64,000 nt of DNA, from positions 682,001 to 746,000 of the forward strand of contig JACKQL020000001.1 of NCBI GenBank assembly GCA_018296165.2, written 5' to 3'. Position 1 is the stretch's first letter. Each line of letters opens with the position of its first letter. The stretch is from Termitomyces sp. T153 (lineage: Eukaryota; Basidiomycota; Agaricomycetes; Agaricales; Lyophyllaceae). The notes below the pieces were generated by a model. That model did not search any database and had not been told where the DNA came from. It saw only the letters and a program-made list of their open reading frames with translations. Positions 22,483-35,012 of the stretch are shown one piece after another. Made by a program: the position numbers and the translations under genes.

Positions 22483-22932
22483 ACCGACAATACTTTTTAA
22501 GATAACTTATACGGATGTTAATGAGACAACAATTGTACAATATATTCTGGTGGTATAGATGGAGACCAAGCGGAATTCAGCCGACACACATACGGCCCAA
22601 TTACCCAGAGTCCCCATATAAGTGACAGTTCTCAAACAAAGTAAATATAGCATGGTAGAGGAGTAAATGGGTATAAAATGAGAGTCTGACGGAACCAGCC
22701 CAACACATGCTGGTAGAAACTGCATTCCTTCACACCACCATAGTTGAATGGAAAGGGAGACCATAAGTAGGTAAAAGATGGAAGAATGGAAGATTACAAT
22801 AAGAGTGAAAATTAATGAAAACAGAAATTGAGAATGAAAACAGACAAAAGAACGGAAATACTGATCTCCGGTTAGGGGGTACAACGAACCATCCAATGTC
22901 GTAACGTGAGAAAACCTAAATCTTCTGATATG
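22483..22932. other. Convergent intergenic region, nothing firm
   Basis: Lies between the ends of RDH54 and the amidohydrolase. A minus-strand open frame from 22896 to 22507 is hydrophobic, but it overlaps both 3' ends and shows no family motif, so I do not call it a gene. Confidence 0.5.
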
Positions 22933-25560
22933 TTACTGAGGCGAATGAGCTTCGTAGACCACCTCGCCATCGAGAGCAGTCATCAAAACTTTGGTACCTA
23001 AGATCTCATTCGGTGGGATCACCATGATGTCCTGTGACAAGACAACATAGTCCGCGCGTTTTCCAACTTCAAGGGATCCCAGTATCTTTTCGGTAAACGA
23101 AGCATAGGCAGGGTCGATCGTCATTCCTGTTGGAAAACGTGAGTCATAGAATTATTTCTTCCTCACGGATTGCCAAATTACCACGGAGCGCTTCTTGCCG
23201 GGTGAGTCGCTGTTCAGGGAACCTATGCCACATCAACATTCTATTCGAAGGTCCCGAAAACAGACAACGCACCAGCCATTGGGACCATTTGGAGACGTTC
23301 CGTCAATGGAAAGGCGAGTTATCGCAGCATAGAATCCGGAAAGAGGATTCATAGACTCAACGGGGAAATCTGAACCCAGAGTGATCCTTGCACCATTGTC
23401 GATAAGAGAACGGAAAGCATATAACAGTTTGACGCGTTCAGGGCCCTAAAGAACCCACGAATCGATAATCTCTTTCGGAACACATCAAGAAGACGGACTA
23501 ACAAGGCGGTCTTGAGCGTACCACATGTCACTGATACTATAATCAAAATGGTAGCAGCCCATTCCAATATTTGATAATGTTTACATACGCGTGCGTTGGT
23601 TGAACACTGGCAATGACTTGCGTCGATAGTGTCAATTCCTTCGGTGTTGATTGCATTGAGAGCAAGACCTACCACCAAGCCGACCAAGGCGTTTCATATC
23701 TGCGACTGTCATAATCTGAGCATGCTCGAGGCGAGGCCTCAATGCAGTGACGTTGGCGCCTTTCAGCGAGGCTTCAAATGCATCCAAAACGAGCCCGTTG
23801 GCACGATCACCGATTGCATGTACATTCTAGCAGATTGACATATACAACAAGCATGGGTATGTGATTTACAGAACTCACTACTTGCCATCCATCTCGAAGG
23901 AATTTAGGAATAAAATCGAAGAGGATCTCGGAATCAAGACGCATGAATCCGGAGGTTGAAGGATTATCTGCATACGGCTCATACAACTAGACGACCTCCC
24001 ATCAGCAACAACACAAAAATGAAAGAGACTGGACGAACAGCAGCACCACCTGTTCTCAGAGCACCTGTAAAGAGGCGTGAGCATCGAATATGTGATTGCG
24101 ATAAACAAAGGACTTTTTGTTACCATCCGCAAAAATTTTGACGCTCCTAGCGGTCAACCTGTCATTTCCAGCACCAATGATTGGCTCAGTCGTATTTCCC
24201 CAATACTCTTGATTTTCATCAAAAAACGACATCCCGTAGATTCGAATCTGTAGGGGATAGGATACTAACCACTCAGGGACAAACATGATACAAATGAGAA
24301 ACTCACTGGCAGGGTCCCTACTTCAACTTGGCTGAAACATATTTGAAGTTTGGATCAAAAAGTCAAGTTCGTCGTAGATTACCTTTTGAAAAACGCGAGA
24401 GACGCCGGATCTAGACCTGCGTCATGAACTGAGGTTAAACCCAAGGCATGTGCATCCCTCACTGCCACGCGAAATCGTCGAACCAAATCTGCTTCCGTCA
24501 ATTTAGGCTGTTTCAGAAGTTCCTGTGCATTGTCAAGAAAGACACCTGAAGAAATCAATGAAGGAATTCTTGAACAATGTGTATTTAGCTGCAGACCCGT
24601 GGGATTTCCAGCATCATCGCGGACAATGACGCCTCCTTCGACCTCGTTGGGGAATGGCATACTGGCTTCAACAGCTTTGGATGACGCCCAGAGAGCATGA
24701 CAATCTTTGCTTTGGAGAATAACGGGGCGACCCTGAATCACAGGATCTTCATCGAGGTGAGCCTGTCAAAAAAGCTCTAAATTTGAAGATCCAACGGAAA
24801 AACTTCCGCATACGGAAGTCGGCCAACCAGTCATTGGCCAGATGGTGTGATCCCATCCTCCACCAAATACAACTTTAGAGGTGTCGTTATGGACGTCCGG
24901 ATTAGCCAGTATGAAGTCTCGAACACGGGCCACAGTCTCTGATCAGGGGGTGAATACATGACCTCTAACGAGAAAAGCCATTTTATCACCCTGTACTGTC
25001 TTTGTTCCCTCTAGAGGCAACTGTTGAGTGGCCCCATACTCAAGAATATGAGCATGGGAGTCTGGATTATTTAATTTTATTATTCACGTGGCTTTCAAAT
25101 TTCTGCTAGCACTTGACCAACCAATTAAACCCGGAAGAATGATAGCCCCAGGTTTTATGAAGCGCACTTCCAAAGACGGGCGACGGAAAATCAACTTGTT
25201 TAAAGAGAATTTGTTCCATCGTTTGGTGACACTGCCTGAAGTCAAAAATGGAAGTGATGACACGTCAAACGGGCTGTGTCACATACTCAGTGAACCGCGG
25301 TCAGCAATGAAAGCTCCCGCGATGACAACGCATTGGGTTTGCAAATTGTCCGCATCGACGGTATAAACGTTGTTCCCTTCTCTTGAACAAAGTGCGTAGG
25401 AAATTTCTGGAGGATTTCGGAAAGAACGAGGATCAACCAAAACGAAGGCAAAAAGTAGGACGGCAGATGTGAGTAACAGCCGAGGCGAAAGCCTGGACAA
25501 AGCTGTGGTCTTGTACACGACATTACTGCCATTGGGCACTTTGGAATCGGAAGAAGACAT
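22933..25560 (-). CDS. YtcJ-like metal-dependent amidohydrolase, N-terminally anchored
   Basis: Amidohydrolase of the Amidohydro_3/YtcJ group; the substrate cannot be told. The protein starts MSSSDSKVPNGSNVVYKTTA, followed by a membrane helix (LLLTSAVLLFAFVLV) and CSREGNNVYTVDADNLQTQ, the beta domain that opens these enzymes. The exon 24741-24379 has GRPVILQSKDCHALWASSKA with PTGLQLN and VRDAHALGLTSVHDAGLDP. Later come NVHAIGDRANGLVLDAF and LRPRLEHAQIMTVADMKRLG, the His and Asp/His blocks expected of the metal site. The C-terminus has GSLEVGKRADYVVLSQDIMV and LMTALDGEVVYE, the returning beta domain. About ten introns were not all traced. The start is divergent from the HRD1 gene, 323 bp apart. 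Confidence 0.82.
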
Positions 25561-25883
25561 TCAAGAAACCTTGAAAATTGATGCAATATTGATGGCTGGC
25601 GTGGCTTGAAGATGGGGACACACAGCCTTGCCATAACCTACATGGCGGTTTTAAGGATACCGGAAAACAATCTCCGAATTAAATAACGGCACAGCAACTG
25701 ATAAATTGTTAACGGCTGTGTACATTCTCTAGCGCCCAAGCCGCCCCAGCAAGCTTTGTGACCTGTGACCGTTTGGATCGAATTGATATCAGATCCGAAT
25801 CGAGAGATGTCATATGATGGGCTTCCACGTCAGTGCCTCTCCGATCCCTTCAAGTCCTTAGTCCGTCCTTCCTCACTCTCTCC
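25561..25883. promoter_or_regulatory. Shared divergent promoter region
   Basis: 323 bp between the start codons of the amidohydrolase (-) and HRD1 (+) genes. Both promoters must lie here; no clear TATA box was seen. Confidence 0.45.
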
Positions 25884-28610
25884 ATGCCTTTTCATGGCGC
25901 CTTGAGGCACGGCGCACATGCGCTCGTTGGCTCGCTTAATTCTCATCGCATCCTTCTTTATGCCGGCGTCTCTCTGCTTGCTGTTACCCTCACAATTATC
26001 AACGCATTGCGAAATTACAGTAACTTTTACTCTGTAGCAATCTCTCTCTCTAAAAGCAATCGAAGTGTTTTGGTACGTAGTCTCCTATGATACCAGTGTG
26101 CTTACAACTTACTCGGCCTAGGCGTTGGCCAACTTCGGTTTCCTCGTGAGTCTGCTTTGTGGTCATCTGGTTCAGCGAATCTTCTTTGGTACACTCCGAG
26201 CCAACGAAGTTGAGGTACATCCTACGCACATTTTCCAAGTACCTTTCTCTCATACGCTCTCTTCTATAGCGCTTATATGACCGGCTGTGGTTCTTCATCA
26301 CCGAATCTTTATTGGCCTTCACCATCTTCCGCGATGAATTTGACATTCCCTTTGCCATGATGTTTGGATTCCTTCTATTCGTGAAGTCTTTTCATTGGCT
26401 GGCTGGTGATAGAATTGAGTGGGTACGTATTCAGCATCTTGTGCGCGTTTCTTTGTTCATTTCACTCAATACATAGATGGACCAAAGGCCTTATCCAGGA
26501 CCTTCTCCCTTGTTTCACGTGCGAATGACTTCTCTGTTCATCATCTTGTGGTTGACGGACCTATTGATGTTCCTCGTTTCTGTGGAGAATACAATTGCCA
26601 ATGGCGTCGGAGGCATGGTTCTGTTTGCCAGTGAAGTGAGTTCACACCGATTATATGATGTCTGCATGTCAAACGGCCTGATTTCACAGTATGGAATTTT
26701 AATGGCGAGCGTTTTGAACACAATTTCCAAATATTTACTCTCAGCGTACGAGTTGAGGCGTGCTGGTCGTCGCGGGGGTGAGAATGCACCTCCTTGGGAA
26801 AACAAAAGCATGTGGACATTCTATATTGAACTCGCCACGGGTATTTGGCTCTTCGTTCTCACTGTGTTTCTTATCTCATGCATTGAGGACAGATTTCCTG
26901 AAGTTAACGACATACTTGGTCTTCTTCATGATTATCATAACTTTCTATGGTCTGCCTTTGAACATCGTTCGCGATGTCTATATCACAGCTCGTTCATTTA
27001 TCACACGACTCCGTGCCCTTCATCGATATCAAACAGCAACCAGGAATATGGATCAAAGGTATCCGAATGCGACTGCAGAAGAGTTGATGTCGATGAGTGA
27101 TCATACATGTATCATTTGCCGAGAAGAAATGGTTTTCCACGAGGCGACCAGGCAGCAAGGACAAGGACAAGTACCTGCAACTCCTGATGGTCCGAACACC
27201 ACTCCGAAGAAACTGCCGTGTGGCCATATTTTCCATTTCCATTGTCTTCGCTCATGGCTTGAGCGCCAACAAAGTTGCCCCACTTGGTGTGTAATTTACA
27301 CGAACATCATTTTCTCTCTCTCACTGACGAACAGCCGGCGAACCGTACTTGACGTTCAACCTCAGGGTCAAGATCCTGCTGCACCTCTTGCAGAAGGGGC
27401 CCAGGGAGAACCTCGACGGCCTAATAACCTAGTCCCTGAACCTATTCAGAATCAAAACCTCGTCAATAACCCTCTGGGTAACCCCCTTGGACTTGTAGGA
27501 CGGTTATTTGGCCCGCCGGTGCAGCCACCATTAGCTCCGGGTCAGCACTTACCCGGGCAAGTGCCTCAAAACCAGAATAATCCCCCTCAGAACCTTGGAA
27601 ATCTTGCAAACCCACATTATCCTCAAGGGGTTGTCATACAGTATCACGTCCAATATCAGCTACCACGTACACAGCAACAAAATAATTCACAACAAGCGTT
27701 ACAGGCCACGCCTCAATTTCCTGGATTCCAGGGACCTGGCGGCGCATGGCAGCCCTGGCCACATGACGTTGCCGCTCCAGACGCAACGATTACAGCGGCA
27801 GATACTCAAATGCAGCAAACCACTACCGCCATTCCCGCACCACCATCGTCAATTCGTGACAACGAAGAGGCGGCGTCAGCCACGCCTCGAGAAGCCGCGG
27901 CATTAGCTGCCTTGCGTCGCTTGAATGACAGTAGTAGTAATAGAACAACGTCGTCCTCCTCGAGTTCGCAATCATCCGTCTCGCAAGGTAGTTTGATAGA
28001 AGCCCAGTATGGTGAGGGTTCTAGCTCGTCGAGTGCACGTTTGAATCAACACTCGCCTCCAGTTCCTTCGCTTATTCCTCTTTACGACTACACCGAGATC
28101 AACTCTGGGCTAGCGTCTGTTCCTACTATGGCTGGCTCTTCTTCACGTTATTCCACTCCGGAGCTACATTCTCGCATCTCACCCGGACAAGTTGGAAATT
28201 CACGACCCTCCGCACGTAACATCTCACGCTTACAGAATGGCCAACGAAACATACTTCCGCCTACCCTAACTGACGAGCAGCTTGCAGTCATGGACAGGTT
28301 GACTCGTGAGGCTATTGACGAGCGTTTGAGGGTCCTTGAAGGAGTTTCTAGCGCCGTCTATCGCTGTATTGACGACTTGATGAGGATGCGAAGTGCCCTT
28401 CCTTCCCCCAATGCGGCTGCTCCTGTCCAACCTACACCAACTCTGTCAAGAGTATCCACAAGTGGAGACGCATCGACTTCTTCTATATCTGCGGAGGCGC
28501 CGCGCCGCGAAGCATCTCCTGTATCTTATACTTCTGCATCGAGTGATTGGGCCAATCCTCAACATGGTGGTTCGTCATCCGGGTCTGGAGAAACTGAAGC
28601 AGTAGAATAG
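25884..28610 (+). CDS. HRD1: HRD1/SYVN1 ERAD E3 ubiquitin ligase
   Basis: Multi-spanning RING ligase of the ER membrane that removes misfolded proteins (ER-associated degradation). After the ATG at 25884 (MPFHGALRHGAHALVG) comes YAGVSLLAVTLTIINALRN, then NFGFLVSLLCGHLVQRIFFG, LRANEVE, DEFDIPFAMMFGFLLFVKSF, WMDQRPYPGPSPLFHVR and RMTSLFIILWLTDLLMF, matching the HRD1 membrane domain. The RING-H2 is CIICREEM ... LPCGHIFHFHCLRSWLERQQ and SCPTC, the last Cys being rebuilt across an intron at TG|GTGTGT. A long low-complexity tail rich in Pro, Gln and Ser follows, with a coiled segment LTREAIDERLRVLEGVSSAV. About 850 residues. It converges with AIM41, 112 bp between stops. Confidence 0.93.
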
Positions 28611-28722
28611 TTATCAGCCAATGTTTCAGCAGGAGAATGGAAGTAGCATAAACAATTAAGGGATACAAGAAGCATGTATTAAATAATCCTATAACCCTGT
28701 CCATCCTACGTGTGTAATTTGT

Positions 28723-29527
28723 TTATTTTTGGGACAAGAGAGTATCCAATCGTTGTTTCACGAGATTACTGTCAACTGCTGAACGGTCGATTTCTTGATA
28801 GAAGATTTTAAAAATTTGACCATGAGATTTTTGAGCTGCTTCCGGCAACGCCGCGATTGCTTGGCAAAGGGCCTCGTCTATGTCCGTCTCAGAAAGCAAC
28901 GGCGGCAGATATTTTTCGATAATTTTTGCTTCCTGGAGCAATCCATCCGCAAGGTCCTGCCGCGAGGCTTGGACAAACTTGGAAACGGCGTCATTCTGTA
29001 AAAGTGTCAGCATGTCAAGTCGGAAATAAACAGACATGCTTCCTTACGCGTTTGGACACCGCCTTGCGTAGAATACTCGCCTTAAAAAGTCCACGTGAGT
29101 TCATAGAATATGTTTAATCCATAGAGAAATGAACCAACTATTGTTGATGACGACACCTTGTCTTTCGCTACTTTGTCTGCAGCATAGACCTCAGAGAGTA
29201 CGGACTACAATCCAAGATCGGCCTTAGTTCAAGTCAATCTCGTGGGTTGCTCATAACGCACCCTCAACGTCGTGGATGTAAGAGAGTCCTTGGCCTGTAA
29301 TACATGGGTGAGCATTAGCACGTAAAAGGCTCTGATACAACCTTCATTGACATTTTGAGGCCGTCCATCAGACGCATACGAAGTTCTAAAAGAAAAATGT
29401 CAAGAAAACGTTATTCGAAAACTTCGTTTCACTTACCTGCCACATTACCCGTAGAATAAAAGCGCCCGGGCCATCGCTGTGCGCTTATCAAGTGACGTGA
29501 ACATAGACGTAAGTTGGAAGGCAGCAT
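28723..29527 (-). CDS. AIM41: AIM41/YqeY-like mitochondrial protein
   Basis: GatB/YqeY-domain protein, in fungi a mitochondrial protein thought to relate to tRNA-dependent amidation. The start MLPSNLRLCSRHLISAQRWP with GRFYSTGNV looks like a mitochondrial presequence. Exons then give LRMRLMDGLKMSMKAKDSL, LRSVLSEVYAADKVAKDKV, and, after splicing, NDAVSKFVQASRQDLADGLL, QEAKIIEKYLPPLLSETDID and GQIFKIFYQEIDRSAVDSNL, ending RLDTLLSQK. These are the YqeY blocks (R-D-L motif, E-I-x-Y-L-P). About 180 residues. Divergent from the queuosine-salvage gene. Confidence 0.88.
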
Positions 29528-29870
29528 ATCAATGAATGGTACGAAAGGGTTTTTATCGAACCTATTCAAGTAATATGGAGTTATGGAAATTATGTTGAAC
29601 TTGAACAAACTAGGCTTCTCCCGACAATCTCGTGTCCGAATCAAATCTAATCAGATACACATAGGTCACTTGTCAGTAAAGAGACGCCCATTTGACGACG
29701 ATACGATCCGGCGGTCTGGCAAGTACTACATTCGTGAGTGCTCAGGCAGACCGATTGATTCAAAAAAACGGTCAGTCAAGGACCTATTACCTATCGATCC
29801 GGATATCTCGTACTTACATTCAAGTATTTGTCCGTATGCTGTCAAGTTTGATATCTCCAGGAGCCTTCTC
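29528..29870. promoter_or_regulatory. Shared divergent promoter region
   Basis: 343 bp between the AIM41 start (-) and the start of the queuosine-salvage gene (+). An open frame runs through part of it in phase with the latter gene, but the ATG at 29871 gives the best family fit. Confidence 0.4.
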
Positions 29871-31320
29871 ATGCCTCCGTTTCCACCTTCTGGGATTTAC
29901 CTTAAGTCGATTCGAGAATCTTCCCACTCTTTACGGAAGAAGGCTGGAATTTCGGTACGTCAGCTCCCTTCATGGATGACCCGCATCATCGAGATTCAAG
30001 ACTTGACTGGCTTGGATCCTTATGACACTACAGTCTTATACATACTCATGCAATTCTTCATCACAGATAACACAAGAAGCCATTCGACGGCTGTTATTAT
30101 CTCCAGCGTTTACGACAACGTTCAAACGCGTTTCACAATCCCATGGACTAGCTCTTCCTCTAAACTTTTCGTCCCCACTCGATGAACTCAATCTCCTCTC
30201 GATATTGTCTCTTCTGAATTTTGCTTCGGGATACCGCATGCAGTTACACCATGAAATTGGCCGAGGTGCTTGGGATACCATTCGAGCCTTTGCGTTTTCT
30301 CTATATTTGTCCTCATCTACCGATGGTAGTGATTTGCTCTCGGCGAAGGGTATCGCCGCCATCGATGCAGGCAAAGTAGCGGAACTAATGGGCGTCAACA
30401 TACACGTTGAACGCATTCATGACACGATCCCTGGTCTAACTATAGGACAATTGGGAGGACCTGTCTATGAACTTGTGAACCTTATAACGGGAGTTCTGAA
30501 CGAAACAGGGAAGATTTTGGTTGACACAGGCTACCCTAACCTCGGTGCTTTTGTCGCTGAAGCGCTGAATGAAGGAGCAAAGGCTAAAGCTATCTTAGAT
30601 GGGTCCCAGGAACTAGAAGTTGTATTGGAGCGCGTAAATACTTTTAAATCGGTCTCGCACCAATGCCATCGTAACTGATCAGTTGCTGCACAGCTCGTTC
30701 GTGTTATACCAGGCTTTCGAGATATGGCGGATGTCAATGGCCAGCGTGAGTTTCGCCTTGGCTACTCAAATACGTATACGTGCAGTTAACTCATCAAACA
30801 TTTAGCCATCTATTGTTTCAAAAAGGCTTTATTCTTGATACATGCAATCGTGATTCGATTTGGTTCTATTTCCCCCCCACCATTTCCGCTCCCAAAGACA
30901 ACTCAGACCCCCGTCTTTACTGATAATGTTCTACCCTCGATGCTCATACATCTTGGAGTCATCGACCTTTCTACGTCAGAACTAGCAACCCTCTTTCCAG
31001 ACGCGGGCTCTGTAGAAAAACTCGAGCCATTGCTGGGGACCTACAGCGGATCAGAGTCTCTTGCCGAAGTTGTCCCACAGGAAGGGCCGAATGTGACTAC
31101 CAATCAAGCTTACGTTCTGCGCGCCGCAGCAGTCGATGCATGCGAATTGATGGTTGAGGCTGCACACTCCTTTGAAACACTGCCTGATGATGGATCACTG
31201 GATTGGTTGAAAGAACTCACTTTACCACAGCTAGACATGTGGATATGGGCTGTTGCAAAGGACAGGCCAGATTACAGACGGCTAGAAAGGTTCACACTAA
31301 AAAATACGGTATTCTTCTGA
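29871..31320 (+). CDS. Queuosine 5'-phosphate N-glycosylase (QNG1, DUF2419)
   Basis: Releases queuine from queuosine 5'-phosphate so the base can be reused in tRNA. The first exon reads MPPFPPSGIYLKSIRESSHS then LRKKAGIS. An intron in phase 0 joins it to ITQEAIRRLLLSPAFTTTFK, SHGLALPLNFSSPLDELNLL, SLLNFASGYRMQLHHEIGRG and AWDTIRAFAFSLYLSS. Next come IPGFRDMADVNGQ|PIYCFKKALFLIHAI, VFTDNVLPSMLIHLGVIDLS, and the end LPQLDMWIWAVAKDRPDYRR. All are DUF2419 hallmarks (LDELNLLSxLxLLNFxSGYR; FRD; KKAQ-like helix; final LDxWIWAVAK). Roughly 410 residues and complete. Three introns. Confidence 0.88.
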
Positions 31321-31859
31321 GTTACGATGCGTGAGTGCGATTGCAGTTGATGTCTCGATGGGTGGCAAGCTGACTGATAGAGATTCAGGCCGTATATGAA
31401 CTCGCGGCACTGTATCACGATGGATGTCCTGATTGAAGCGAAACAGTCTCAAGGATATCTATCTGTGGTCGGATTCCTTCATTAATCACTAGCCGTAGCT
31501 ACTTACATACCACGGCAAATTGATGTACTTACAGAAATCGTGACAACACGAATTTAGCGATATGTAACTTATTATGTCTTCTTGATCATTGATCAACTAA
31601 GTTGTCCGTTCAAATGAGACAAAGTCAATCGAGGTTTATCTTACGGCCTAACCCGTCCCCATCACCACCGTGCGTCCACTTGGATTGTCATCTCGCGATT
31701 CTCTTCTCTACCATCGATATTCGTGTCGTCTGGACAACAGATACACTAACAGCGCTCAGTGTAGTTTTGTCGCTATAAAACCGGCTGATCGTGGCAGAGT
31801 CGTGTATAGGTCTCAGAACGTTGACAGTCACGCTACCAACTTGATTCATCTCTCTCGTA
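31321..31859 (+). promoter_or_regulatory. NAD kinase upstream region with TATA box
   Basis: Intergenic stretch of 539 bp. TATAAAA at 31774-31780 lies 80 bp before the NAD kinase ATG, a plausible core promoter. Nothing else was recognised. Confidence 0.45.
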
Positions 31860-34675
31860 ATGGCACACCTCTCTTCTGACATGGAGACGTCTTGGATGCC
31901 CTCAACAATGCCGGGATCGACTTTGAATCATGCCAAACCATCGCTTTTCAGACGCAACAGCAAGCCGAGTTCAATCCATATCAGCCCTACTGAATGGAGC
32001 TCAGACGTTGTCCTCGAAAACTCATCTCCCAATGTTATCGGGAAACCTAATGGTATACTTTCCAATCCCACAGATATGCAAGATCCTGCTACAACTCCTC
32101 GACCAAGTCTGCTTCCCACACCTCCAAATATGTCTTCCCAGCCACGCCCGATTCCTCAATATGCCAAACCCGTCGATTCCCCTTGTTTTGTTCATTCGCA
32201 ACTTGACAAAAGCGCTTCACTCACAGAATGGCTGCGAAATAAACAACATGCGATCGTGACTAGAAATGGAGATGTTGACGTCGCAAGGTCACTACAAACT
32301 CCGGGTGGGCTTTTGCCTTCCGCCCTCTCATCTGAGAGTGAGGAGGAAGAATTTGGAGAGAGCTTGACGAAACAACTTGCAGAAACGGCGGTGAGCGTTC
32401 GGGAGATGAGTAAACAGCTCGGTCAGTGCTTGACACTTTTATTAAAGGTGTGATCCTTCATCTTCTTATCAGGTCGTGCTCGGGTCCATTCCGATATACA
32501 GACCGTTCTCATCGTCACCAAAGCTCGTGACAACAGATTGATAAAACTCACACGGGAGCTCGCCCTCTACCTCATGTTGAAACCTCGACAAGACCAAAAA
32601 CGCGGCTTAGTGGTGTATGTCCCCATTTTTCTCTGTTGCTTCTCACACTCTTACATCCCCCCAGATATGTTGACAGCCAACTTCGCTATTCGAGGCGCTT
32701 TGATGCCGAAGGCATCCGCGCACAGCATCCAGATCTCTTCATTCCTTTCCCTCGTCGCCAGACATCAAGCAGCACTTCAGTCTCCTCGTTAACCTCTGGA
32801 ACTACGAAAGACGATGTTTATGGTCGAGATGACGGCCAGCTTAGGTATTGGACTAGTAGTATGTGCAGTCAAACCCCTCAGCTATTTGATTTTGTTGTTA
32901 CGGTGTGTGCCATGTGCTATGAGTCTGAGTATCCTTGTTGATATTGGTCAGCTCGGTGGTGATGGTACCGTCTTATTCACATCGTGGCTGTTCCAGCGCA
33001 TCGTGCCTCCGGTCCTGTCGTTTGCTCTGGGGTCGTTAGGCTTTCTCACAAACTTTGATTTCGCCGATTATCATGCGGTCATGGACTCCGCACTAGACTC
33101 AGGTATTCGTGTAAACTTGCGTATGAGATTCACATGCACCGTGTATCGCGCTGTTTCCTACGAAGAGGGAACACGACGTAAAGCTGTGAAGAAGGGAGAG
33201 ACTGGCGAAATCATAATGCGAAACGTTGAAAAGGGAGGGTGGGAAGCCTTGGAGGGTGGCTGGTCAGGTAGCCACAACCTCGGTGATGGCAAATGCAACG
33301 CCAAGGACAAGGAAATCATGTGTTTCACAACACGGCCGACAGAAACATTTGAGGTTCTTAATGACTTAGTAGTCGATCGTGGGCCAAGCCCCTATGTCAG
33401 CCTTTTGGAACTTTTTGGTGCGTCTGCTTGTCGCTAAATACTTATACTTTACTGGAACATCCGCTCAGGCGATGAACATCATATGACAACTGTACAAGCT
33501 GATGGTCTCACGGTTTCAACTCCTACTGGATCGACGGCGTACTCGGTAGGTGCTTCAATCGATGACTTCTGAATATGCCGATTCATCGGTGCATTGGCTG
33601 CAGCTGTCTGCTGGAGGTTCACTGGTTCACCCAGAAATCCCTGCGATTCTTATCACGCCGATTTGCCCCCACACGTTGTCCTTCCGGCCGATGTTGCTGC
33701 CGGATAGCATGGAACTTCGAATTTGTGTTCCTTACAATTCACGAAGTACGGCCTGGGCTTCTTTTGATGGTCGTGGTCGTATCGAGTTGAAACGTTAGTA
33801 TGACATCCCAACCGGCATAATCCAGTGCACTAACAACTCTTGCAGAGGGCGATCATATTAAAGTCACTGCGTCAAAATACCCATTTCCAACTGTCTGCGC
33901 GGACAAACAGTCAACAGATTGGTTTCATTCTATTTCACGGACACTCAAATGGAACGAACGGGAACGGCAGAAATCATTTGTGGTTGTTGAAGAGGAGAGT
34001 CCGGTAAAAATCAAGAAACAGAATAAGCAAGTTACATCTTCGGAGCGTGTTAATGAGTCGGCCGAAGAAATTGAAGAGGAGGGTGAAGTTTCTGATGAGG
34101 AAGAAGATGCTTTCGACATCAATGACTCATCTCCTGATCCCATACATCCTTCGTCGTCTGCCCATCCGGTCAGCGAGGAGGAAAACAAGCGACTGCAGAA
34201 ACCTACTCATACGGCTTTGGAGGATGCATTACATGGTGTTCTAGTTTCATCTGCTTCGAAGAAAAATCGCAGACACAAGTCGAGGTCTCGTTCACGATCA
34301 AGTCTTCGTTCCGGTGTGGACTCTCCCAGCCGATTCGCTGAACCGCAACCTCATCTTCGCCCTCGTTCTCCAAGACATGTCGGCTTTGACCTTAGACTAT
34401 CAGATACCAACACACAGGATAACAACATAGAGCATCATCATCATTCACGAGATGACATACATTCCATCCAATCTAGGAGTGGAAGGACCCGTAAAGGAAG
34501 AGAAATTGACTTGGATAATACAAAGACATCTACCTCAACCGTGGCACACGGACGTATGCAACTTGTAGCGCGGAGTATGTCTGCAGATCATCCTGGCCGC
34601 CGAGCCTTCGCTGTCTGGGGACACGACGAAAGCGACAGCAACGCCAGCGACAGCAGCGCTGGAGATGAAGAGTGA
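31860..34675 (+). CDS. NAD kinase (ATP-NAD kinase, UTR1/POS5 family) with long C-terminal tail
   Basis: Phosphorylates NAD to NADP. A Ser/Pro-rich N-terminal region ([19 protein letters not shown]) of about 190 residues precedes [20 protein letters not shown]. Then follow the family motifs [69 protein letters not shown] and [15 protein letters not shown]. The catalytic domain ends near [18 protein letters not shown]. About 240 further residues follow that are not part of a normal NAD kinase: acidic ([19 protein letters not shown]), then Arg/Ser-rich ([19 protein letters not shown]), then [11 protein letters not shown]. Five introns. The kinase core looks intact. It is cytosolic or nuclear judging from the absence of a mitochondrial presequence. 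Confidence 0.92.
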
Positions 34676-35012
34676 TTGACTGTCTTTTGTCGATATAATA
34701 ATGAAGAAATCTGGAAGAAACTGTAAAAAATGTATGTTATGTATTGCTATGTATTGCTCCAGTGGATAGGAGTCAAATGAGGCTCTGAAATTAGGTCCAT
34801 TCCCAAAGGCTCAACTTTCGAACACGGTCACGTGTCAAAACAAGAACGTCCTTGTAAGGGTCATTGTCAATTGTAAGTTGTTCCTCTATTATTGAAGTGT
34901 CCTCAAAGCGCTCCTTCAAAAACCAAGGTTTTTACTGTGTCATACTTCGAATCTCCGTAGATTGTCACGACCATATTTGACCTGCATTGCAGAAGTGCTC
35001 ATATCACAGTGG
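34676..35012. other. Intergenic, nothing recognised
   Basis: 337 bp between the NAD kinase stop and the likely start of the next gene on the same strand. It holds the 3' UTR of one and the promoter of the other; no motif stands out. Confidence 0.4.

Noticed and set aside
22507..22896. Hydrophobic minus-strand frame of 129 codons
   Set aside because: Overlaps the 3' ends of two genes in an AT-rich stretch; hydrophobicity follows from T-rich codons and no family fit was seen.
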